Assembly (NCBI RefSeq): GCF_005239225.2
Contig: NC_133294.1
Span: 2,914,001-2,978,000 of the forward strand
Origin: Populus alba
Lineage: Eukaryota > Streptophyta > Magnoliopsida > Malpighiales > Salicaceae
Direction of reading: 5' to 3'
Length of the DNA: 64,000 bases
The first letter of the stretch is position 1, and the number at the start of each line of letters is the position of its first letter. The notes under the pieces were generated by a model. That model saw only the letters and a list, made by a program, of their open reading frames with translations. It searched no databases and had not been told where the DNA came from. Shown here in pieces: positions 54,640-64,000 of this stretch. A program made the position numbers and the translations under genes.

Positions 54640-56744
54640 TGTGACATATCTTAAAGGAATCCATGCCAACATAACTACATCAAATTCTTGGAAAAGTGTT
54701 CATAACTTCCATAGAACTTGTGTTAATTTGTACTTGTTCCCCCAAGAAAAACTCAGAAAGCCACTATTGAGAGAGGAGTGTAGGAAGAAGATATTGTTGA
54801 AAGAAGTTAAGCCTGCAGCGGTTGCAGGCGCACCATTGAATCAGTACAGACAACTTCTGTACTTATTCATGCATATACAAGGTAAGGCCACACAATTTTT
54901 CAGCATCATGCTTCCAAAATATTGAAAGTAAATGAGAAAAGAAAGTAAAAGCATGAACATTTTAAGACACCTAAATACCATGAAGATAGGAAAACAGAAC
55001 CAATTACTCTTACACTTGTTTCTTTCAAAACTGTAAAAGCTTCCATGTGTGATGCCATATTCTTTGACATTTGGGTGATTCTTGACGAGCAATTTCCCTT
55101 CCCATGTCTCTTACAAGTTGATGCATTTATAATTTTTTTTTCATTTTATTTTAACAATTTCTACAAGACATCAATCGATGAGATAGTCAATCCTAAATCT
55201 TGCATCTATACCGAACCCATCAAGTGTCCTAACTGCATAATTCTCATCCATTCCATTGAAGAAATAAGCAATATCAAGGAATAAGTTCTTCTGATAATCA
55301 TCATCAGGAGAGTTCTAACTTTTTGCAAGAACCTTTTGAACTTGACAATTTGGAATCACTTCCATTTCATGTAATGCGCTTTCCCATACTTTTCTGCTTT
55401 TACTAAAAAATGAAGAACCAATAGCACAAAGGGCTACTGGAAGTCCATTACAATGATGTACTATTCTCCAAGATTCCTCCATAAAATCTTCAACTGGGTA
55501 AGCTTGTCCACAGGCATGCCAACTCAAAAGATTAAGTGATTTTTTGTTATCTAGAGGTTCATCTTTGCACTTGACACACTCACCATCATCTACAATCAAA
55601 GCCTTATTTCTAGTTCTTACAATGATTTACTTCCTTGGCGAAGCCAATTTCGCATGCCAACAATTGCATTGAAGTGGTCCCATTTGTCCACATCATCAAG
55701 AATAATAAGATTTCTTCTGCAACATAAAGCATCCTTGATATAATCCCTCCATCAACATCATGTATGTCATCAGCATTGTTTAGGATATCTGAAAGATTAA
55801 GGGTGCATTATGTTGCAGAAGAACTTTTATTGTTGCTCATACCTTTTACACGATAGATTGGACAAGCTGTGCCTCATACCTGCATCAGAAAGAAAAATGT
55901 AATGTATAATTCTCTCCGTAAAGTTTCAAAATCTTAGCATCCTGGAAAAAAGAAATTAAACCAGGATGTGCGTCAATGATGGATTGCTACTTTTGCAGCT
56001 ATGTTATCACCACATATTAAAACCAAAAATGGAATAATGTAGAAATCTTTGCTTTTTCAGGTAGTCAAGGAAAAAAAAGAGAAAAAAATATCTTCTATTT
56101 TTATTTTCCTTGTATGTTCTTTGAGTTGGGAGTGTTACAGTTTCACTAAATTGTAGTGGTATTATCAATTATCATCTAAATGCTTAACTACAAACCTGAA
56201 AAAATTAAGAGTTCAAAACCAGCATTCTAGTATTATGTTATGTGTAGTTTCATCAAGAAATACAACTTACCCATCTCCTAAAACCATTCCTCCTCGATCT
56301 GCAACTTCCTTCAAAGCAATCCGCCACCCATTCACTTGCTCCATCTCCTTCATGATCCACAAATGCTGCAGCAAAGCTCCCTGTTTGATTTCTGACTTCA
56401 GACGGATCCACATCATAGAAGACTGGCAAAATTATGCAGTCAGTATTCCTCTTACGTTCCATGATCATTACAAGTTCATCCAGGCACCACCGCGACAAAG
56501 CATATGCTTTGGAGAACACGATTATCGATATTTTTTATTGTTGTATTGCCTGTTGGAGCTCTGACTTTATATTTTCTCCTCTCCCAATTTCATCATCGTC
56601 TCTAAATGTGTGAATCTCTGCTTGAACCAGGGCTGTGTAGAGGTGATCAGTAAAGTTCTTGCGGGTGTCTTCACCTCTAAAACTCTAGAACACTTGATAT
56701 TTACAACTAGAGAACCGTGAAAATGAGGATTCTTGATATTTACA
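54640..56744 (-). pseudogene. TNL-F1: decayed TNL relic
   Basis: TIR 56744 to about 56271 with the shared TAA at 56535-56537, the CLDEL motif and a ~15-bp deletion near 56350. NB-ARC pieces from about 55880 to 55030 keep GLPVAL and a degenerate MH region, but the P-loop part is lost and a ~33-bp segment at 55803-55837 is inverted. Exon-3 scrap at 54907-54640; its splice acceptor AG is changed (cagcatcatg on the plus strand). No LRR. It is more diverged from TNL-C than A, B or E, so it is an older copy. Confidence 0.8.
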
Positions 56745-57475
56745 ACCAATCCCATAGAGTATATCAAAGGCAGAACTGTGGGAGCCATATTCTTGCAACC
56801 ATAAGTTGATATGTTTTCCTAGAGGATCTCTTCCAATGAAATAAAGGGGGATATGAAATATTTTATGATCCAATTTCTTTGAGACCTTGTCGACAATAGA
56901 TTGGACAATGTGTGCCTCATGCCTGCATCAAAAAGAAAATGCAACATATGATAATTAGCAAGTCTCTCTATAAAGTTTCAAAATCTTAGTGTCTTGGAAA
57001 AAAGAAATTAAACCAGGCTGTGCGTCAATGATTGAAACCGAAAATGGAATAATGTAGAAATCATTGCTTTTTTCAGGTAACTAAGAACGAAAATATCAGA
57101 AAATGAGAAAAACAAGTTTTTTTATTTTTATTTTTATTTTTCTTTAATGTTCACTGAGTTGTGAGTGGTACAGTTTTTTCTAAATTGAAGAGGTAATATC
57201 AGTCATTGTCTAAATGCTTTACTACAAACCTGAAAAAATTAAGAGTTCACTAGCAGCATTCTAGTCTTATGCTATGTGTAATTTCATTCAGAAATACAAC
57301 TTACCCATCTCCTAAAACCATTCCTCCTTGAAACGCTTTTCATGATCCAATAATGCTACAGCGACTTCAGATGGATCCACATCATAGAATACTAGCAAAA
57401 CTATGCAGTCAATATTCCTCTTGCACTCCATGATCATTACAAGTTCATCGAAGCACCACCTTGACGAAGCATAAT
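56745..57475 (-). pseudogene. TNL-F2: TIR end and NB-ARC start, fused to TNL-F1
   Basis: 57475-57303 is the second half of a TIR exon with an internal deletion. 56930-56745 is the NB-ARC start (FIGRDPLGKHINLWLQ, then LYGIG). At the P-loop the sequence switches directly into the TIR start CKYQESSFSRF of TNL-F1. The join of two copies at about 56745 removed the rest of F2 and the ATG of F1. Confidence 0.75.
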
Positions 57476-57835
57476 TCAATAATTATTTTTTTATTTTTTA
57501 TTTTTTTAATTTTATCCTTTAACCTATGATTGTTTAGAATTGAGATTCATATGTTTTTTTATAAGGTTGTTACATTCTCATTTGATTTTTTTTCTTCGTT
57601 ACCAAATACTATGAGGATATATTTATGTAATATTGGTAAGCATTTTTTTTTAGTTGATCATTGTGAATTTCTTTAATTATTAGTTTGTTTTGTTTATTGT
57701 TGTTCTCAATTTTTTTAATTATATTATTAAATTAATTATATTTATTGAATTAAGGCAACTTAACAACCTATGTCTTTAATTATTTTTATTTTTAAAAAAA
57801 AAAAACACTACCATCACCTCAACATCTTTTTTATA
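57476..57835. other. AT-rich DNA between TNL-E and TNL-F2
   Basis: No feature recognised; it would include the TNL-E 3' flank. Confidence 0.3.
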
Positions 57836-60800
57836 TTAAAAAAAATACCACCAAGCGAAATTGCCAGCAGGCCGAGCACTGTATTTACCGTATTTACCAT
57901 GGAAAGCACAATAATAATTTCTAAAAATACGAGAAGCTATTTCTACTTTGGCTACGTGTGCTGCATCATCATCATCATCATCATCCCTACTGTTGTGGGC
58001 ATTGATAACTTCATCCTTTGATTGGATATCATCATCCTTTCCTTTCTCTTCATGCAACCACTGTACACCAATCGCCTTTACTTGAATAGCTAGATCATGT
58101 GGAAGCACTGAAATACTCACGTCATCACCATCATCAAATGTAGGATCACCGACCCCTAATTTCCCGTGCATTAGCGATTGGATTTCACGAACCCCGCGCT
58201 TGTAACGAATAGGGAGGAGATAGGCTTGACAATGCATGGATAGACAATTGGTATTGTTTCTGATTTCAATATGAAAAGGATCATATAAACTATACTCTGA
58301 CGTCACACAAAACCTTGTGAACAGATTAAAGCCACATATCCGGTGCGCAGGAGGAGGTGAGGATATTTTGAATGAAAAGTTATCTACAAACTCATTCTCA
58401 ATTAGCCATTTATCCTCTTCCTCCTCCTCATGAAACCTGCTTAACATCTCATCTTCATCAAATACATATTCGACAAAGTTGATTATGCCATCCATAAATA
58501 TTATCTGTACCACCAAAACAATGTCTATAAAATGAGCCAAAGAAGAATATTCAAATGTAGATTTCAAATACAATAAAAGGGGTGAGGGAGGACCTGAAAT
58601 CTCGATGGCTGTATTTGAGCACTAACCGTTTTCATTATTCTGAACATGTGAGAGTCAAACAATTGGATTAATTCTTGCTTCATCCAATCTTGGAACTCGA
58701 CAAATTGTTCACAACCATCGGTTTTAGTCCAAACGGTTAGATTTGCAAGTCTTTGCAGTGAATAGCAAAAGGACACATCTAACAGCCGCAAATGGGATGG
58801 AAGCTCTGGGACTGCCTGAAGCATTTTGCAATTTCTTAAATATAGGAAATCGAGTAGACCAAGACCCTTGATGCTTTCTGGAAGAGAACGCATTGTTTGT
58901 TCCACTTAAATCTAGTCTCGTCAAGGAGCCTGGCAGTGCAAACGAGGTAAATCTCAACATTTTCCTCGTTGAAAAACCTAGAGGGAAAGAATAGCTTCAA
59001 TGGAAGAGATGTAATGAATGATGTACTTGCAACAATTCCATCACTTTGAAGCAGCTTGCGCCCCTGATGATGCTCTAACTCCATATTCAGGCTGTTAAGA
59101 TTTGAACAACCATCTAAAACCAGCTCTTGAAGTGAATTCAATCTACTCATTTCTTCTGGAAGCTCCATAAGACTTGTACAATTTCTTAGATTTAAAATCA
59201 ACAATCTTTGTAAATCACCAATAGATTCGTGAATTTGAACCAAACGGATGCAGTCTTCAAGTATTAGCTTTTCAAGGGCTGGGAGACCCGAGAAGTCTGG
59301 GGTTCTAATGAGATCACGAGAGTGACGAAGATCAAGAATTTTCAATTTTGGAAGAAACTGTGAAAATACATGAATTTAGTTGTTATCAATTGAAAACGAG
59401 AGAGATAGCTGTAGAGAGAGACTCGATACATACCAGTTTGCCTTTCCAAGCATCAATTAGACAACTTCTAGATAAATCAAGAAACCACCAGCTTCTCCAA
59501 GCATACGTGATTTGGTATGGATCTCAAAGACAATCCATGCCAACACAACCATATCAAATTCTTGGGAAAGTTTCAAAACTTCCATGAAAATTAGTATAGT
59601 TTAGTTGGAGAAATTTTACATCTTTCATCTTTCTAAAAGCATCCATGCTAAGGATAGGAAACAAACTTGTTTGGCCAGATTGTAATTTTTCCCTCATCGG
59701 AAAAATCAGAAAGCAATTGTTGAAAGAAGTTAAGCCTGCGGCGCTTGCGGCGAACCATTAAATCAGTACAGACAACCTCCGCATTATTATCTTTCATTAA
59801 TGCATGCATATCAAGGGTAAGGCCACGCAATTTTTCAGCATCCTGCATTAAAAATATTAAAAGTACATGAGAAAGGAATGAACATGTTAGGGCACCACAC
59901 AAACCATTTAAGCAGACATATAAAAAATTTGAGCTACTTACAGTAGTTCCTTTCAAAATTGTAAAAGCATCCTCGTGACGCCATATTCTTTGACATTTGG
60001 TTGATTGTTGACGAGCAATTTCCCTTCCCATATCTCTTACTAGTTGATGCATCCACAACCTTTGATCATTGTTGATTTCAACAAGACATCTATCGATGAG
60101 ATTGTCAATCCCATATCTTGCACCTTTATCGAGCCCATCTAGTATCCTAACTACATCATCCACATCCATTCCATTGAAGAAACATGCGATATCAAGGAAT
60201 AAGATCTTCAGATAATCACCATCAAGAAAGTCATAACTTATTCGAAGAACCTTTTGAACTTCAAAATTAGGAATCACTTCCAATTGTTGTAATGCGCTTT
60301 CCCATATCTCTCTTCCTTTTCCGGACAATGAAGAGCCAATAACTTGAAGAGCTAATGGAAGTCCATTACAATGATGTACTATTCTCCAAGAGTCTTCTAC
60401 AAAACCATCAACAGGGTAAGCTCTTCCAAAGGCATTCCAACTGAAAAGCTCAAGCGATTTTTTGTTATCCAAAGGTTCGACTTTGCACTCGAACCACTCA
60501 ATATCATTAGCTGAAAACAGACCCTTATTTCTGGTTGTTACAATGATTTTACTTCCTTTACAAAGCCAATTTTGCATGCCAATGATTTTATTGAATTGGT
60601 CCCTTTTGTCCACATCATCTAGAACAATAAGAGTTCTTCTGCAACATATTGCATCCTTAATTTTTAGAATTCCTTCATCTTCATCATTTATCTCAACAGT
60701 CTTGTTTAGGATGTCAAAAAGAAGTTGGCTCTGTAGGCAAACTATATCCTTCGACCTAAAATGTGATAGAAAGCTCTTGCCTTCAAATTTATAGAAGTTC

Positions 60801-61836
60801 TGGTTAAAAACACTCTTAGCTATGGCTGTCTTTCCAACTCCACCAATTCCATAGAGTAAAGCAATGGCAGCACCATGGGATCCATCTTGCAACCATGAGT
60901 TGATATATTGTACCAGAGGATCTCTTCCAATGAAATGAAGGGGGGAATAAAATATTTTTGGATCCAAATTCTTTGAGATATTCTCCACAATAGATTGGAC
61001 AAACTGTGCCTCGTACCTACATCAGAAGGTAAAATACAACGTAGGATAATAAGTAGCCTCTCTATAAAGGATAGAAATAAACAACATTTAGCTAAGAAAT
61101 TAAAGCAGGTTGCGTGTCAATGATTGATTGATAGTTAATTTTGTAGGTGCATTATCACCCCTTATTAAAACCAAATCAAGATTGGAAAAAAAAAAAACAA
61201 TGAAGAAATCATAAGTATTTTATTTTATTTTTCTTATATGTTTTTCTTATCAGTATACTTAACTGAAAGAAATTAAGAGTTCACGACCAACATTCTAGTC
61301 TTATGCTCTGTGTAGTTTCATAAAGAGATACAACTTACCCATCTCCTAAATCCATTCCAGCTAAATCAGCCACTTCCTTCAAAGCAATTCTCCACCTATT
61401 CACCCGCTCCATCTCCTCGTTGAAGCTCTTTTCATGTTCCACAAATGCTGCAGCGAAGCTCCCTGTTTGACGTCCGACTTGGGATGGATCCACATGATAG
61501 AATACTGGCACAACTATGCAGTCAGCGTTCCTCTTACGTTCCATGATCTTCACAAGTTCATCGAGGCACCATCTCGACCAAGCATAGTTTTTGGAGAACA
61601 CGATTATCGCTATTTTTGATTGCTGTATTGCCTTCTGGAGCTCCAGTTGTATATTCTTTCCTCTCCGAATTTCATCATCATCTCTAAATGTGTGAAACCC
61701 TGCATCAACCAGGGCCTTGTAGAGGTGATCGGTAAAAGTTCTTGCGGGTGTCTTCACCTCTAAAACTCAAGAACACTTGATATTTACAATAAGAAAACCG
61801 TGAAGAGTAGGATTCTTGATATTTCCCAGCAGCCAT
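57836..61836 (-). pseudogene. TNL-E: five-exon TNL gene with several frameshifts
   Basis: Exon 1 61836-61339 (extra T near 61736 after GEDTRKN; the rest is open and has Ser where A, B and F1 have TAA, and CLDEL). NB-ARC 61016-59942 is fully open (GIGGVGKTAIAKSV, LIVLDDVDKRD, GSKIIVTTRN, GLPLAL, MHQ). Exon 3 59842-59434 has indels near 59688, 59570 and 59482. LRR exon 59357-58594 has an extra base near 58973, shared with TNL-B, and another shift near 58895-58905. Exon 5 58504-57836 is open, with a D7 run from a GAT repeat and VQWLHEEKG. The intron between NB-ARC and exon 3 happens to be open too. Probably a pseudogene. Confidence 0.87.
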
Positions 61837-62555
61837 TTCAAGTCTAGCGAAGATAAGACTTTTCAAAGATCTGAACCAAAAAAATAGGAGTTGCAGGATT
61901 CAAGTCGATAGTTCAAGATCGATAGCACACCAATAAGCTGAAGTATTCATATATTATTATCCTACTTTTTCTGTAAAACAAAGTGATAGAAAAATATTTG
62001 TACATTTGATAAATCTCTATGCTGAACCAACAAAAATCGGTTGATGAGACCATCAGTAATTAGTTTCTAACAGTGAATTAATTTAAGTGATTCTCAGTTA
62101 CAGCAGAGTTACATTCCACAATATAACATAATACTAAAAGAGATAAGAGAGAGAGAGTGTCACTCTCCCTTCGCTGATGTTCTCTTATCAGTTCATCAAT
62201 TTTTATGCTTTTAAGGTTGTGATTGAAAGTGTTGTTATTTTTTAAAGGGATATTTTTTTATAAATAATTAAAATAATTTTTTTTATTTTAAAAATATTAT
62301 TTTTGATATAAGGGTATTAAAATAATTTTAAATATTAAAAAAATAATTTTAAATAAAAAAGTTTTTAAAATTTTTAAAAATACAAGTTATACTACGTTGC
62401 CAGACAATTCTTATATAAACCTTACAAGTCTGGGGTATGGGCCATTTCCGCTTTAGGACCATTTTTTTTCTTCTAATTTTCTCAAAATTCAAATCATTTA
62501 TCACGCGTAGAGTATAATTACCAAAAGGGACATTAGAGACACTCGTACAAACACA
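61837..62555 (-). promoter_or_regulatory. TNL-E leader and upstream region
   Basis: It has the leader block (gttgcaggattcaagtcgat) and the GA run at 62145-62157, but the donor motif reads gagagagtgtcactctc, so the UTR-intron donor seen elsewhere is lost. The conserved accaaaagggacattagaga is at about 62520. The G-box block is missing, being cut off by the MITE at 62562. Confidence 0.45.
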
Positions 62556-62561
62556 ATTAGG

Positions 62562-62770
62562 GTATGCTGGGCATTGCGGTTTGAAAATATTTTAAAAAAA
62601 AATAAAATTTATTTTTTTTTTTAAATTAATATATTTTTGATGTTTTCAAATTATTTTGATGTGTTAATATAAAAAATAATTTTAAAAAAATAAAAAAATA
62701 TTATTTTAATGTGTTTTGGAATGAAAACATTTTAAAAAGCAATTGTTACAACACTCTTAAACACGCTTTG
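62562..62770. mobile_element. AT-rich MITE (same family as 45629-45845)
   Basis: Core 'ttgatgttttcaaattattt'; right end 'acactcttaaacacgcttt'. Confidence 0.6.
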
Positions 62771-63350
62771 AAAATAATTCTGGGTAGTTGCGTTATTCAA
62801 TTAACTTAAGTCAATTATTTTATAAAAATAAAATTATTTTACTTTTTATTTTAAAAATAATTTTTTGATATTGATCCTATCGGGAGTTAGCAAGGTTTAG
62901 TTAAATTAATATTTTTTATTTAAATTTAAATTTAATTCATAAAAAATCTAATTCACGAGTTTTTTTATATCCAGGAACAAACCATTAAACATCTCAAATT
63001 CCATCGTATTCATACCTGCCATTGCCAATGATTCAAAGACGCGGAACTCTGCTGTCTTGTTAAAACGATACGTCTCCGATATATCCTCAGACCAAGTCTA
63101 CAACTGGGCCCAATACATGGGCGAATGGTTTTAAAATTGAGAGAGAAAGGGTGGATTGTAATTTTAAGACAAGTCATCCCTACAAGTCCACTCTCTCTAT
63201 GGTATGGAACGTTTCCGCGTGAGGAATTTTCCATGGCTAATTAATGGCGGAAGCAGAAAGTCGGAATGTCTAGGCTTGACCAGTTATGCATGGAAAATTT
63301 TGGTGCCGGGAATTGATGGCTATTGACATCCTGAAGTAAGATTAAAAAAA
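62771..63350. repeat. TNL-upstream dispersed repeat block
   Basis: Parallels 45846-46320: inverted 'ctcgtgaattagatt' block, 'caactgggcccaatacatgg' at about 63101, 'ttggtgccgggaattgatgg' at about 63299. Confidence 0.65.
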
Positions 63351-63423
63351 AAAATATTAATTACATATATTTAATGGCAGCCTTTATTGACATGTTTAAA
63401 ATCTTTTGTTTCATGTAAATGAA

Positions 63424-63604
63424 CGAAGGGTGTGCGTGTTGGCTATTAAGATCATTTCTGTTTCTCGGTCTTTGAGTTCGAGTCAGGGCTGTGCACTTCT
63501 TGTAAGAGCCTAGGACAGCCGGGGTTTTACTTGCTTATCTGGGTCCACAAAGTGCGCTTTTTGGAGGGTGGGGTTTCTTCGAATCCAAAAAAAAAAAAAA
63601 AAAA
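63424..63604 (+). mobile_element. tRNA-derived SINE, about 180 bp with poly(A) tail
   Basis: A Pol III B-box-like gagttcgagtc is at 63474-63484, a GC-richer body follows, and the 3' end is a run of about 20 A. It is flanked by atgtaaatga (63414-63423) and atgtaaatga (63606-63615), a 10-bp target duplication. The family name is not known to me. Confidence 0.65.
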
Positions 63605-63615
63605 AATGTAAATGA

Positions 63616-64000
63616 GTTTAATTCTGAACAAGTCAACTGGGCCCAAGACATGGCGAATGGTTTTAAAATTGAGAGAAAAGGGTGGATTGTAATTTTAAGA
63701 CAAGTCATCCTACAAGTCACTCTCTCTCTATGGTATGGAAGTCTCCGCGTGAGGAATTTTCCATGGCTAATGGCGGAAGCAGAAAGTCGGAATGTCTAGG
63801 CTTGACCAGTTATGCATGCAAAATTTTGGTGCCGGGAGTTGACGGCTAATGACCTGGTGAAGTAAGAAAAAAGTCAGAAAATAAATTCCACAAGTTGATG
63901 GCTAGTGGTGACATCCTGAAGTAAGAATCTTTTGTTTCTAATTAAGAGGAGAAGATGATGGCTATTAACATCATTTCTGTTTCTCTCTTTTTTCTCAAAT
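63616..64000. repeat. TNL-upstream dispersed repeat block, last copy
   Basis: 'actgggcccaagacatggcg' at about 63637, 'ttggtgccgggagttgacgg' at about 63825, then 'atggctattaacatcatttc' to the edge. Another TNL unit may follow to the right. Confidence 0.6.

Noticed and set aside
59843..59941. TNL-E intron between NB-ARC and exon 3 as coding sequence
   Set aside because: It happens to be open, but donor and acceptor match those of TNL-C and the translated stretch is not conserved.
1..64000. tRNA, rRNA or snoRNA genes
   Set aside because: None was recognised. The only tRNA-like pieces are the primer binding sites and the SINE B box.

Overview
This is a repeat-rich stretch of a dicot nuclear genome. 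It is AT-rich and contains introns, plant TIR-NB-LRR (TNL) disease-resistance genes, Copia and Ty3/gypsy LTR retrotransposons, MITEs and a tRNA-derived SINE. The TNL layout (TIR exon / NB-ARC exon / linker exon / short LRR exon / C-terminal exon with a VQWLHEE block) and the SINE and MITE types would fit a woody dicot such as poplar or willow. That taxonomic guess is inference from memory, not a search result.

Layout. 1-14963 is a nested insertion. A TNL gene (TNL-A, minus strand, 17304 to 14964) is broken in its third exon by a Copia element (minus strand, entering from the left edge). The 5' LTR of that Copia is itself split by a 10.2-kb Tat/Ogre-like element (4715-14870, minus strand). The Tat/Ogre-like element has 2.5-kb LTRs, an extra ORF1 and a gag, but no pol. 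17.3-22 kb is TNL upstream sequence, a local duplication and MITEs. 22.8-25.3 kb is the 3' end of a second Tat/Ogre-like element on the plus strand (two tandem arrays, polypurine tract, 1.3-kb LTR). 25.3-31 kb holds scrambled TNL pieces, a 568-bp tandem duplication carrying two solo Copia-type LTRs, a 1-kb MITE and a broken fragment of a TYW3 (wybutosine-tRNA) gene. 31.3-38.2 kb holds two near-duplicate TNL copies (TNL-B0 and TNL-B) around a 500-N assembly gap. 38.2-47.5 kb is upstream repeats, a TNL relic, a probable partial LTR and an Athila-like element reduced to 5' LTR, primer site and gag. 47.5-51.4 kb is TNL-C, the only complete gene. 52-57.5 kb holds a probable solo LTR and two fused TNL relics. 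57.8-61.8 kb is TNL-E, frameshifted. The right end is repeats and a SINE.

All TNL copies lie on the minus strand and share flanking DNA on both sides, so the cluster grew by tandem duplication of roughly 4-10 kb units. Sequence has since been exchanged among copies: the NB-ARC exons of TNL-A and TNL-B are reciprocal mosaics of C-like and E-like halves, and three TIR exons carry the same TAA stop. Only TNL-C reads through all five coding exons in frame (about 1107 residues). Its product would be an intracellular immune receptor in which the TIR has NAD-cleaving activity, the NB-ARC is the nucleotide switch and the LRR/C-terminal domain recognises effectors.

The most unusual signals are (i) the gag-plus-ORF1, pol-less Tat/Ogre-like element whose gag runs directly into a tandem array, (ii) the same ~30-bp array monomer in the corresponding place of the second, otherwise diverged element, (iii) a 17-bp dyad-symmetric quadruple repeat upstream of the TATA box of that second element, and (iv) the reciprocal NB-ARC mosaic.
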